A DNA stretch of 64,000 nucleotides from positions 248,001 to 312,000 of the forward strand of contig CAJJBV010000002.1 of the NCBI GenBank assembly GCA_905182525.1. Reading direction: 5' to 3'. How positions within the stretch are numbered: position 1 is the stretch's first letter; every line of letters starts with the position of its first letter. Below are positions 39,052-49,455 of the stretch, one piece after another. The notes below the pieces were generated by a model, which did not search any database, had not been told where the DNA came from, and saw only the letters and a program-made list of their open reading frames with translations. Source of the DNA: Cryomorphaceae bacterium. Its GTDB lineage: Bacteria; Bacteroidota; Bacteroidia; Flavobacteriales_D; Parvicellaceae. The position numbers were made by a program, and so were the translations under genes.

Positions 39052-41196
39052 ATGAAGTTATCTACAACAGTTATTTTAATATTATTAAATCTATTTATTT
39101 TTTCTCAGTCTAAAATAGATCGATCCAATTGTAGAGATGGTGAAGACGTTGAGTACTGCAAGACTCATAAAATGATGAATAAGCTAAAAAATAACCCATC
39201 TTTTTATAAGCAATTTTTAAAAGATCAACAGGATTTAAAGAAAACCGAAGATCAAATATCTGGCCAGTCAAGATCGGGTGTGGTTTATACAATTCCTGTG
39301 GTGTTTCATGTTTTACATAACGGAGGAGTTGAAAATATTTCAAAAGATCAAATTCTTGATGCTGTAGCTATTTTAAATAGAGACTTTAGGTTGCAAAATA
39401 CAGATGCAAATAATGTCCAATCTACTTTTTCTAGCATGCCTTCTGATATTGAAGTAGAATTTAAGTTGGCTACAAAAGCACCAAATGGCCAATGTTTTAG
39501 TGGAATCACAAGAACACAAAATGCTTTAACAAATGATGGTAGTAGTGGTCAAGCTCAAGTTGCTGCTGTTACAGCTGGAAATGATGTTTACAATTCATCT
39601 TGGCCAGGTAACAAATACTTAAATATTTTTGTTGTTAATGAAGCTGGAGGTGCTGCAGGTTACACCACTAATCCAAGTAATTGGAGCTCAACTTCAATGA
39701 GAAATGGAATTTGGATTCTTCATGACTACGTTGGTTCAATTGGGACATCTGATAACTCTTCTAGCAGGTCTTTAACTCATGAAGTTGGACATTGGCTAAA
39801 TTTAGAGCATTTATGGGGGCCAAATAATAATCCAGGAACTGCTACAAGTTGTTCTTCAGACGATGGTGTTGACGACACTCCTAGATGTATTGGTGTAACA
39901 GCTTGTATTTTAACTTCCAATTCTTGTTCTAATGATGCTCAAGATGGTTATTGGTCAAGTGATGTTGTGGATAATGTTGAGAATTACATGGAATATTCTT
40001 ACTGTAGTAAAATGTTTACCAATGGTCAAAAAACAAGAATGAGATCTGCATTAGTTAGTAGTGTTGGAGGTCGAAATAATCTATGGAGAAATAATAACCT
40101 TAGTTCTACTGGAACAAATTCAGACCCAACAGTTTGTGCTGTTGAAATAAGCGTTGCTAAAGATTTAGTTTGTGGGAATGATAATGTTCAATTTTTTGAC
40201 GAATCTTATAATAATATAGTTTCATGGAACTGGTCTTTTCCTGGAGGATCTCCATCAAGTTCCAACACTAAAGATCCAATTACATCATATTCTTCATCTG
40301 GAAACTACGATGTCACCCTTGAAGTTACAGATGGTGCAGGTAATATCATGTCCAAAACCTTTTCTAGTTTCATTACTGTTTTAGGAAGTAATGGTAATAC
40401 TCCTCCAATTTTTGAAGGCTTCGAAAATATGTCTTCTCTTCCAAATAATAATTGGACTATTGATAATTTAAGTGGTCCAGGTTTTCAGGTTGTTTCTTCA
40501 GCTTCTGCAAGCGGAAGTCGATCTGTTAAACTAGACAATTCAATAGGTACAAATGGTTCAATAGATGAGCTGATTAGTAATACTATTGATCTTTCAAATA
40601 GTGATGCTGCAAGTATTTCATTTAAGTATGCTTTTGCTAAAAGAAATAGTTCAAATACAGATTATCTTCAAATATATGCTAGTAAAGACTGTGGAGATAG
40701 CTGGGCTCTTAGAAAAAACATTTACTCATCTGTTTTGGCAACTAGAGCGAATACCAATTCTAGTTTTACACCTACAGGGTCAGATTGGAAAGTTATTTCT
40801 ATAAGCCCTAACACATTAAATAATTTTTTGGTAAGTAATTTTAGGTTTAAGTTTAAGTTTGTCAACGGTGGAGGAAACGATCTATTTATAGATGACATCA
40901 ATTTATCAGGCTCGGTTTCTATTAACGAATTAGAAAGAATTAATAACTTAACAATTCAACCCAATCCTGTTATTGATAATTCCGTAATATCATTTTATTC
41001 TAATTCTAATCTTACCAATGTGACTTTGGACTTGTATGATGCTATGGGAAGATTGGTAATTTCTAAAAGAGTTGGAAATCTTAATAATGGAGACAATAAG
41101 ATAGAAATTCCTTCTTCAGCTTTAGAGTCAGGTTGGTATTTAATTATGTTGAAATCGCAAGAAAAAATAATTTCTAATAATTTCTTAAAAAAATAA
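39052..41196 (+). CDS. Secreted M43 (pappalysin-like) metalloprotease with PKD and T9SS sorting domains
   Basis: 714 residues. A signal peptide (MKLSTTVILILLNLFIFSQS) is followed by a short propeptide. The M43 catalytic domain covers about 80-350, with the zinc site HEVGHWLNLEHLWG and the downstream Met-turn region ENYMEYSYCSKMFT. A PKD domain covers about 365-450 (YNNIVSWNWSFPGGSPSSSN; TYSSSGNYDVTLEV-like). A jelly-roll module covers 455-630 and a carboxy-terminal Por sorting domain starts near IQPNPVIDNSVISF. It should be exported by the type IX system and degrade extracellular protein. Four nucleotides separate it from the next lipoprotein gene. Confidence 0.92.
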   Translation: MKLSTTVILILLNLFIFSQSKIDRSNCRDGEDVEYCKTHKMMNKLKNNPSFYKQFLKDQQDLKKTEDQISGQSRSGVVYTIPVVFHVLHNGGVENISKDQILDAVAILNRDFRLQNTDANNVQSTFSSMPSDIEVEFKLATKAPNGQCFSGITRTQNALTNDGSSGQAQVAAVTAGNDVYNSSWPGNKYLNIFVVNEAGGAAGYTTNPSNWSSTSMRNGIWILHDYVGSIGTSDNSSSRSLTHEVGHWLNLEHLWGPNNNPGTATSCSSDDGVDDTPRCIGVTACILTSNSCSNDAQDGYWSSDVVDNVENYMEYSYCSKMFTNGQKTRMRSALVSSVGGRNNLWRNNNLSSTGTNSDPTVCAVEISVAKDLVCGNDNVQFFDESYNNIVSWNWSFPGGSPSSSNTKDPITSYSSSGNYDVTLEVTDGAGNIMSKTFSSFITVLGSNGNTPPIFEGFENMSSLPNNNWTIDNLSGPGFQVVSSASASGSRSVKLDNSIGTNGSIDELISNTIDLSNSDAASISFKYAFAKRNSSNTDYLQIYASKDCGDSWALRKNIYSSVLATRANTNSSFTPTGSDWKVISISPNTLNNFLVSNFRFKFKFVNGGGNDLFIDDINLSGSVSINELERINNLTIQPNPVIDNSVISFYSNSNLTNVTLDLYDAMGRLVISKRVGNLNNGDNKIEIPSSALESGWYLIMLKSQEKIISNNFLKK

Positions 41197-41200
41197 TTCC

Positions 41201-42361
41201 ATGAAGAATTACTTTTGGTCCATACTTTTAATTGCAAGTATTATCTCCTCTTGCAAGACAGACTTTGAGTTAAATGCACCTTATAAAACAATACCTGTTG
41301 TTTATGGATTGCTAGACCAATCTTTAGATACTCAATTTATTAAAATCAATAAATCATTTTTAGGAAACTCCAATAATGCAAATTTTGCTTCTATAAATGA
41401 TTGCACCCAATTTGAGTCATTAACTGCAGTTATTGAGGAGTACAATCAAAATAATACTTTAGTTAGAACTAATTCTCTTAAGGAAATGATGTTTGGCAAC
41501 TTAGATCCAGGAATTTTTTACGAAGATTCGCAGAAAATATATTATTTAGAAACTCCAAGTGGATTTTTTAATGACGACTATACATATAAGTTAAACGTTT
41601 CAGTCCCAGATAAAAATTTAAACTTTAGTGCAGAGACTCAAATAGTTAGTAGCTCTAGATTTATTTTCCCTCAAATATTTCAATTTACATTTGCAAGAAA
41701 TGGGTTAGTTATTGTTCAAGATTTAGATCTTGGGACAACCGATCAATACGAAAGCCCAGAAATTAAATGGGAAACTGCTGTAAACGGTAAAAGTTTTGAG
41801 CTAGTTATTAGGTTTCATTTTGCAGAATACACTTCAAATATAGATTCAACAGAAAAGTTTATAGATTGGAACCTGGGAACTCAAACTAGTGTAGATATTG
41901 ATGGAGGAGAGACAATGCTTCAACTTGCTAACGGAAAAAGTTTTTTTGAAATCATAAATAATAGGTTGTCTAACTATGAGTTCGAAAGCCAGGTTTTGAA
42001 AAGATCTTTTGGTAGTGAATGCATTGAAATTATTGTAACCGCTGGAAACGAAGATTTAAACACTTACATGCAGGTAAATGAACCTGTGACAAGTGTAGTA
42101 ACAGAAAGACCGATTTTTACCAATGTAGAAAATGGAATTGGGTTGTTTGCTAGCAAGTTTACTATGTCTTCTAAAAATTATCCAGGCTTTGCTAATTCTT
42201 ATTTGTCAAGCGGAACAATACTGGAGCTTTTAACAAATCCTCTAACTAGTCAATATAAATTTTGTCGTAATACAACAACTTGTCCACCAAATTCTAACTC
42301 AGGTCCAGATCAAATCAGTCATATATTTTTAGGTTCGGGGCTAGACGTTAGTTGTAATTAA
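41201..42361 (+). CDS. Lipoprotein of unknown function, DUF4249-like
   Basis: 386 residues. The amino terminus MKNYFWSILLIASIISSC gives a lipobox cysteine at residue 18. The mature start (DFELNAPYKTIPVVYGLLD) and NDDYTYKLNVSVPDKN, with internal beta-rich sequence, resemble DUF4249-type surface lipoproteins, but the match is loose. Two Cys pairs occur near the carboxy end. It is cotranscribed with the M43 protease and may be its partner at the cell surface. The stop shares TTAA with convergent ribF. Confidence 0.6.
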   Translation: MKNYFWSILLIASIISSCKTDFELNAPYKTIPVVYGLLDQSLDTQFIKINKSFLGNSNNANFASINDCTQFESLTAVIEEYNQNNTLVRTNSLKEMMFGNLDPGIFYEDSQKIYYLETPSGFFNDDYTYKLNVSVPDKNLNFSAETQIVSSSRFIFPQIFQFTFARNGLVIVQDLDLGTTDQYESPEIKWETAVNGKSFELVIRFHFAEYTSNIDSTEKFIDWNLGTQTSVDIDGGETMLQLANGKSFFEIINNRLSNYEFESQVLKRSFGSECIEIIVTAGNEDLNTYMQVNEPVTSVVTERPIFTNVENGIGLFASKFTMSSKNYPGFANSYLSSGTILELLTNPLTSQYKFCRNTTTCPPNSNSGPDQISHIFLGSGLDVSCN

Positions 42362-43296
42362 ACGTTAGAGATCATTAGAATTTTTTTAGCTTTTTCGTTG
42401 TCAACTATAATTTGTTTTTTCAAATCTTCTAAGGATTTAAATTTAAATTCATTTCTAATTTTCTGAATTACTTTTGTTTTTAAAATAGTTCCGTATAAAT
42501 CTTTTTCATAATTGAAAAGATGAATTTCAATAGTTCTTTCTTCTAATTTGTTTAGGGTGGGTTTAAACCCAATATTCATAATTCCATTTACAGTTTTTTC
42601 ATTTGCTTGACAAACAACTGCATAAACACCATCTGCTGGAATTATTTTTTCAGCTTTATCTATTTCAATATTTGCAGTTGGAGTTCCTATAGTTTTTCCA
42701 ATACCATTGCCATGGACTACTTCACCTGAAAACTCATAATAGTGTCCGCAATATTCGTTTACTAAATGAATGTCGCCTTTCTCAATTGCTTTTCTTACTT
42801 TGGTAGAGCTAATTTTAATTTCTTCAATTTCGTGAGCTTTTATTTCTTCAAGCTTAAATGGATATACTTCACTATTTTTTTTAAGTAATTCTATGTTTCC
42901 CTCTCTGTCTTTTCCAAAGTGGTGATCATAGCCAATTACCAATGTGTGAGTTTGAAGTGTATTAATTAAAAGTTCATTAATATATTGTTGAGCTGTGAAC
43001 TTTGAAAAATTAATTGTAAAAGGATAAACTACTAAATGGTCTAAACCTAAATTTTCAAGAATATCTATTTTCTCTTTAAGTGAATGAATTAATTTTAAGT
43101 TTTGATCGTTAAATAAAACTTTTCTTGGGTGAGGGTCAAAGGTTAAGAGTACAGATTCTCCCTTGTTTTTTTCTGCTATTTTTTTAAGTCTTTGAATTAT
43201 TTTTTGATGACCAAAATGAACACCATCAAACGTTCCTACTGTAACAATAGGGTTTTTTATATTCTTATATGATTCGATGTTATAGTGAACTTTCAT
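42358..43296 (-). CDS. ribF: Bifunctional riboflavin kinase / FAD synthetase
   Basis: 312 residues from the ATG at 43296; a TTG two codons upstream is also open. It converts riboflavin to FMN and then FAD. The amino-terminal adenylyltransferase has VGTFDGVHFGHQKII, LLTFDPHPRKVLF and ISSTKVRKAIEKGD. The carboxy-terminal kinase has GEVVHGNGIGKTIGTPTANI (whole flavokinase signature) and YAVVCQ. It overlaps the convergent lipoprotein by 4 nt and is divergent from atpDC. Confidence 0.96.
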   Translation of the reverse strand: MKVHYNIESYKNIKNPIVTVGTFDGVHFGHQKIIQRLKKIAEKNKGESVLLTFDPHPRKVLFNDQNLKLIHSLKEKIDILENLGLDHLVVYPFTINFSKFTAQQYINELLINTLQTHTLVIGYDHHFGKDREGNIELLKKNSEVYPFKLEEIKAHEIEEIKISSTKVRKAIEKGDIHLVNEYCGHYYEFSGEVVHGNGIGKTIGTPTANIEIDKAEKIIPADGVYAVVCQANEKTVNGIMNIGFKPTLNKLEERTIEIHLFNYEKDLYGTILKTKVIQKIRNEFKFKSLEDLKKQIIVDNEKAKKILMISNV

Positions 43297-43386
43297 CGTC
43301 AAATTTTGAGCGAATTTACATTTTAATAATTAATCAAAACCTAATGATTATTTGAACTTTAAATAATATGTCAAATTTTATTAACA

Positions 43387-43421
43387 TTGAAGTTTAAATA
43401 ATATAAATTATGTTAGATTTG
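43387..43421 (+). promoter_or_regulatory. Promoter for atpDC
   Basis: TAGATTTG at 43414-43421 matches TAnnTTTG. A TTG at 43387-43389 is 24 nt upstream, slightly beyond the usual spacing. The ATG of atpD begins 24 nt after the element. Confidence 0.5.
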
Positions 43422-43442
43422 CAGCGTAATTTAAAAACATAA

Positions 43443-44951
<1,509 letters not shown>

Positions 44952-44962
44952 TAAACTTAATT

Positions 44963-45196
44963 ATGGATGTTCAAATTATTACTCCTGACAAATCTCTTTA
45001 TGATGGTAAAGCTGATTTAGTAACTGTTCCAGGAACCTCTGGTTCTATAGGTATTTTGAACAATCACGCCCCTTTGGTTTCGTCATTAAGCAAAGGCGAA
45101 GTGAAAATAGTTCTTGATAACAAGGAAGAATTTTTTAAAATTGATGGTGGAGTTGTTGAAGTCCTTAAAAACTCTGTGGTAGTATTAGCATCCTAG
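44963..45196 (+). CDS. atpC: F1F0 ATP synthase subunit epsilon (short form)
   Basis: 77 residues. It contains only the amino-terminal beta-sandwich (MDVQIITPDKSLYDGKADLV, GTSGSIGILNNHAPLVSSL, FFKIDGGVVEVLKNSVVVLA). The carboxy-terminal helical hairpin, which in longer epsilon subunits inhibits ATP hydrolysis, is absent. Many Bacteroidota epsilon subunits are similarly short. It starts 11 nt after atpD and ends against rnhB. Confidence 0.93.
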   Translation: MDVQIITPDKSLYDGKADLVTVPGTSGSIGILNNHAPLVSSLSKGEVKIVLDNKEEFFKIDGGVVEVLKNSVVVLAS

Positions 45197-45220
45197 TTTT
45201 AAGTTAGTTTAAAACTTTTT
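45195..45220. terminator. Bidirectional hairpin between atpC and rnhB
   Basis: AGTTTTAA (45195-45202) pairs with TTAAAACT (45209-45216), followed by T on the plus strand. It starts at the atpC stop codon and includes the last codons of rnhB, so it could end both convergent transcripts. Confidence 0.5.
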
Positions 45221-45774
45221 CGGTGATTTCCTGTTATCCCATATCTAGAAATAGCAAGCTTATGTTTTTTTGTAGGGTATCCCTTATTTTCATTCCATGA
45301 ATAATTAGGATGTTTCTTAGAAAGCTCTATCATAATATCATCTCTAGTGGTTTTAGCAATAATAGAAGCAGCAGCAATATTTAAAAATTTACCATCTCCT
45401 TTAACTACACATGTATGTTCTATTTCTGGATAAGGGTTAAACTTATTCCCATCAATTACTAGGTGGCTAGGAACTGTGTTTAGTTTAGAAATTGCAATAT
45501 GCATAGCGAGTAAAGATGCTTGAAGAATGTTTATTTTTTCGATTTTTCTTTCGTCAACGATTCCTATGCCAATAGAAATTGCTTTTTTTTCAATATCTAT
45601 TCTTAATTCATTTCTTAGTTTTTTAGATACTTTTTTAGAATCATTAAGACGTTTATTTGTATAACCCTTTGGTAAAATAACAGCTGCAGCAACTACTGGA
45701 CCAGCTAAACATCCTCTCCCGGCTTCATCACAACCAGCTTCTGTAAAAGTGGTTAAGTAAGGCTTTAGTTTCAA
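45199..45774 (-). CDS. rnhB: Ribonuclease HII
   Basis: 191 residues. It cleaves RNA in RNA-DNA hybrids and single ribonucleotides in DNA. The catalytic carboxylates are in AGCDEAGRGCLAGPVVAAAV and in HLVIDGNKF. The AAASIIAKTTRDDIM and carboxy-terminal GYPTKKHKLAI segments are conserved. It overlaps glyQS by 4 nt and probably shares its transcript. Confidence 0.97.
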   Translation of the reverse strand: MKLKPYLTTFTEAGCDEAGRGCLAGPVVAAAVILPKGYTNKRLNDSKKVSKKLRNELRIDIEKKAISIGIGIVDERKIEKINILQASLLAMHIAISKLNTVPSHLVIDGNKFNPYPEIEHTCVVKGDGKFLNIAAASIIAKTTRDDIMIELSKKHPNYSWNENKGYPTKKHKLAISRYGITGNHRKSFKLT

Positions 45775-47297
45775 AATAAAAGATTCATATTAACTTTAGA
45801 ATCAATAAATTTAGATAACTCATCTATTTTAATTCTTTCTTGGCTCATTGAATCTCTTTCTCTAACAGTCACCGAATTATCCTTAGATGTTTCATAATCT
45901 ACTGTTATACAAAAGGGAGTCCCAAGAGCATCATTTCGTCTATATCTTTTTCCGATTGAATCTTTTTCATCATAAGAACAGTTAAAAATAGCTTTTAGGC
46001 TGTTGAAAATTACCTTAGCTTTTTCTGACAATCCATCTTTCTTAACTAATGGTAGAATTGCTGCTTTTGTAGGTGCTAAACTATATGGTAAAGAAAGTAC
46101 TGTTCTAAAAGTCCCATCTTTTAATTCTTCTTCTTTTAAACTATGAGATAAAAGTGCCAGAAACATTCTGTCTAATCCAATTGAGGTTTCTATAACATAA
46201 GGAATGTAACTTTCATTTTTTTCTGGATCAAAATATCTTAATTTTTTCTTAGATAAATTTTCGTGTTGCTTTAGATCAAAATCAGTTCTTGAGTGTATTC
46301 CTTCCAGTTCCTTAAATCCAAATGGGTATTTAAATTCAATATCGCAAGCAGCATCGGCATAGTGTGCAAGTTTAATATGGTCATGAAACCTCAATGATTC
46401 CTCGGCAATTCCCAATGACTTGTGCCAGTTCATTCTATTTTCTTTCCAATGGTTGTACCATTTTTCTTGGGTTCCTGGGCTAATAAAAAATTGCATTTCC
46501 ATTTGTTCAAATTCACGCATTCTAAAAATAAATTGGCGTGCGATTATTTCATTTCTAAATGCCTTCCCAATTTGCGCTATACCAAATGGGATTTTTTTTC
46601 GTCCAGTTTTTTGAACATTAAGGTAGTTAACGAATATGCCTTGTGCTGTTTCTGGCCTCAAAAAAATACTTGCAGACTCACCTGATACAGAGCCTAGTTC
46701 TGTTTGAAACATTAGGTTAAATTGCTTGACAGATGTCCAGTTTTTTGTGCCGCTTACCGGGCATATTATTTCCAGTTCAACAATAAGCTCATATATGGAA
46801 TTTAAGTCATCACTATTAAAAGCGTTTTCCATTTTCTTGGTGATGCTATCTATATTTTTTTGCCTCCTTAGTACATTTTGATTGGTTTGTATAAATGTTT
46901 TCTCATTAAATTCCTCACCGAATCGTTTTTTTGCCTTCTGAATTTCTTTATTTATTTTATTTTCAATTTTAAGAATATGGTCTTCGATTAAAACGTCAGC
47001 TCTGTATCTTTTTTTGGAATCTTTATTATCAATTAATGGGTCGTTAAATGCATCTATATGCCCAGAAGCTTTCCAGGTATTTGGATGCATAAAAATAGCA
47101 GCGTCAATTCCTACTATGTTTTCATGCATTTGAACCATAGAACGCCACCAGTATTTTTTGATATTATTTTTTAGTTCTACACCATTCTGGCCATAATCAT
47201 AAGTTGCGCTTAACCCATCATAAATTTCACTGCTTGGAAAAATAAATCCAAATTCTTTTGAGTGACTTATTATTTTCTTAAAATGTTCTTCTGTCAT
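45771..47297 (-). CDS. glyQS: Glycyl-tRNA synthetase (class II, single-chain)
   Basis: 508 residues. It charges tRNA-Gly as an alpha2 enzyme. Class II motifs: motif 2 around GKAFRNEIIARQFIFRMREFEQ (broken by its turn), then MEMQFFISPGTQEKW, and motif 3 in ETSIGLDRMFLALL. The amino terminus HSKEFGFIFPSSEIYDGL and the carboxy-terminal anticodon domain (TVRERDSMSQERI) are typical. rnhB follows with a 4-nt overlap. Confidence 0.97.
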   Translation of the reverse strand: MTEEHFKKIISHSKEFGFIFPSSEIYDGLSATYDYGQNGVELKNNIKKYWWRSMVQMHENIVGIDAAIFMHPNTWKASGHIDAFNDPLIDNKDSKKRYRADVLIEDHILKIENKINKEIQKAKKRFGEEFNEKTFIQTNQNVLRRQKNIDSITKKMENAFNSDDLNSIYELIVELEIICPVSGTKNWTSVKQFNLMFQTELGSVSGESASIFLRPETAQGIFVNYLNVQKTGRKKIPFGIAQIGKAFRNEIIARQFIFRMREFEQMEMQFFISPGTQEKWYNHWKENRMNWHKSLGIAEESLRFHDHIKLAHYADAACDIEFKYPFGFKELEGIHSRTDFDLKQHENLSKKKLRYFDPEKNESYIPYVIETSIGLDRMFLALLSHSLKEEELKDGTFRTVLSLPYSLAPTKAAILPLVKKDGLSEKAKVIFNSLKAIFNCSYDEKDSIGKRYRRNDALGTPFCITVDYETSKDNSVTVRERDSMSQERIKIDELSKFIDSKVNMNLLF

Positions 47298-47323
47298 TTG
47301 ACTTATTAATTAAAAGCTTATAA

Positions 47324-47331
47324 CAAAAATA
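47324..47331 (-). promoter_or_regulatory. Candidate -7 element for glyQS
   Basis: Reads TATTTTTG on the minus strand, a perfect TAnnTTTG, 26 nt before the glyQS ATG. No TTG partner was found. Confidence 0.35.
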
Positions 47332-47390
47332 GAATTTCCGACGAAAGGGTTATATTTAATTTTTAAAAATTATAAAGTTTTATAGTTAAC

Positions 47391-47975
47391 ATGATTGAAA
47401 TAGAGGATAAAATTATTTCTGATGATTTATTTGAGAAAAAATTTGTTTGTGATTTACAAAAGTGCAAAGGGGTTTGTTGCGTAGAGGGGGACTCTGGTGC
47501 GCCACTTACTAAAAAAGAGATTTTAGACATTGATAAAAACATTTCTAAAATTAAAACTGAAATGTCACCTACGGGTTTAAGTATTTTAGAGAAAAAAGAT
47601 TTTTATTATGTTGATTCTGATGGCGATCAGGTAACCTCATTAATTAATGAAAAGGAATGTGTTTTTGTTGTTTATGACCAAAATAAAATTGCAAAGTGTT
47701 CAATTGAGTCTGCATTTAGAAAAAATAAGATAAATTTTAATAAACCAATTAGTTGTCACTTATACCCAATAAGAGTTAAAAAGCACGAAAATTTCCAAGC
47801 TATAAATGTAGACAGCTGGCATATTTGTCAACCTGCATGTAAATGTGGAACTGAACTAAATGTTCCAGTATTTAAGTTTTTAAAAAATGCTATTGTTAGA
47901 TCATGGGGTTTAAATTTTTTTCAACAACTAGATTCGGTTTATGATCAGTTTTTTAATCAAAAAAAAACAAAATAA
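47391..47975 (+). CDS. DUF3109 family cysteine-rich protein
   Basis: 194 residues. Cysteines occur in the arrangement typical of DUF3109: FVCDLQKCKGVCCVEGDSGAPL near the amino terminus (broken by one loop), then KECVFVVYD, KCSIE, ISCHLYPIR and HICQPACKCG. The set resembles the YkgJ-type zinc/iron-chelating cluster, so a bound metal is likely. Function is unknown. It is monocistronic between divergent glyQS and the long nrd leader. Confidence 0.88.
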   Translation: MIEIEDKIISDDLFEKKFVCDLQKCKGVCCVEGDSGAPLTKKEILDIDKNISKIKTEMSPTGLSILEKKDFYYVDSDGDQVTSLINEKECVFVVYDQNKIAKCSIESAFRKNKINFNKPISCHLYPIRVKKHENFQAINVDSWHICQPACKCGTELNVPVFKFLKNAIVRSWGLNFFQQLDSVYDQFFNQKKTK

Positions 47976-48396
47976 TATTTCATTTTTCATCCGATTTTTA
48001 GTCCATTATTTTGATCAATTTGATTACTTGAAATAATGTTGTTATTAACACTGTATTTTTAATAAAGATTTTTGTTTTATAGTCTGATATTACACATCAA
48101 AATATAACTTTATGTAATTCTAAAAATGTTCTTTTTGTGCCATTATTTATCAATCGTTTTGACTTTCAGCGAGTTAACAAGTTTTAAGTATGATTTGTTG
48201 AAAACTATTAAAAATGTTCGCCTTTTTTTTTTGCCAGGCATGAGATTATTTCTAATTTTTGTATTCCGCTAAAATGAATTTTAGTAAGGCACCCAAAACG
48301 TACTATTTTTAAATAATAATCTAAGGATTTTTTATTCGTTAGATGATTTTTTGGCTTTAAATTTTTGCATTTTGGATTAACATTTTAAATAAGAAT
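47976..48396 (+). other. 421-nt intergenic region, nrdBA leader
   Basis: No ORF of note. Between 48220 and 48290 GCCTT and AAGGC can pair around a T-run, a TGCCAGGCA micro-hairpin and a CTAAAA-TGAA-TTTTAG hairpin (48269-48284). No perfect TAnnTTTG and no clear NrdR box is seen. The length is unusual for this compact window and suggests a regulated or structured leader for ribonucleotide reductase. Confidence 0.35.
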
Positions 48397-49434
48397 ATGG
48401 ATAATACTATAAAAAAAACTGCTGATAATATTGACTTAAATAAAGAGCTAGATTCTAATATTACTGTAGAAGAGCCTATACTAAAGGAAAACCCAAATAG
48501 ATTTGTGCTTTTCCCAATACAACATTCCGATATATGGGAAATGTACAAAAAACAAGAAGCAAGTATTTGGACAGCTGAAGAACTAGATTTGTCACCTGAT
48601 TTAGTTGATTGGGACTCCAAATTAAATGATGATGAGAGATTTTTTATTAAACATGTTCTAGCTTTTTTTGCTGCATCTGACGGCATTGTTAATGAAAATT
48701 TGGCGGAGAATTTTTTAAGTGAAGTTCAATATACAGAAGCCAAATTCTTTTATGGTTTCCAAATAATGATGGAAAATATTCATTCAGAAACATACTCTTT
48801 ATTAATAGACACCTACATAAAAGACACTAAAGAAAAAAATTATCTTTTTAATGCCATAGAAACATTTGAACCAGTTAAGAAAAAAGCAGAATGGGCTATG
48901 AGATGGATTGATAATGGTTCTTATGCAGAACGTCTTGTTTCTTTTGCTGCTGTAGAAGGTATTTTCTTCTCTGGATCTTTTTGCTCTATTTTCTGGCTTA
49001 AGAAAAGAGGCCTTATGCCGGGTTTAACTTTTTCAAATGAATTAATATCAAGAGACGAAGGGTTGCATTGTGATTTTGCGTGTATGCTCTACAACAATCA
49101 TTTAGTAAATAAATTACCAAAAGAACAAGTTCAGAAAATTATTGCAGACGCAGTAGAAATTGAAAAAGAATTTGTAACTGAATCACTGCCTGTAAGATTA
49201 ATTGGTATGAATTCAGATTTGATGTCTCAGTATATTGAGTTTGTTGCCGATCGTTTACTTACTGAGTTAGGTAATGATAAAATTTACAATACTTCAAATC
49301 CCTTTGATTTTATGGATATGATCAATCTTCAAGGAAAAACAAATTTCTTTGAAAAAAGAGTTGGTGAATATCAAAAAGCTGGAGTGTTAAATAATGAAAA
49401 TAACACCACTTTTAGTTTAGACTCAGATTTTTAA
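48397..49434 (+). CDS. nrdB: Ribonucleoside-diphosphate reductase, beta subunit (class Ia)
   Basis: 345 residues. It holds the diferric-tyrosyl radical used by NrdA. Metal and radical residues line up with E. coli R2: D95, E126, H129 and the radical tyrosine Y133 in IHSETYSLL, then E188, E221 and H224 (in [10 protein letters not shown]). The carboxy terminus (TTFSLDSDF) is the expected NrdA-binding tail. It lies 21 nt before nrdA. Confidence 0.96.
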   Translation: MDNTIKKTADNIDLNKELDSNITVEEPILKENPNRFVLFPIQHSDIWEMYKKQEASIWTAEELDLSPDLVDWDSKLNDDERFFIKHVLAFFAASDGIVNENLAENFLSEVQYTEAKFFYGFQIMMENIHSETYSLLIDTYIKDTKEKNYLFNAIETFEPVKKKAEWAMRWIDNGSYAERLVSFAAVEGIFFSGSFCSIFWLKKRGLMPGLTFSNELISRDEGLHCDFACMLYNNHLVNKLPKEQVQKIIADAVEIEKEFVTESLPVRLIGMNSDLMSQYIEFVADRLLTELGNDKIYNTSNPFDFMDMINLQGKTNFFEKRVGEYQKAGVLNNENNTTFSLDSDF

Positions 49435-49455
49435 TAACCCATTTAAGTAAAATAT

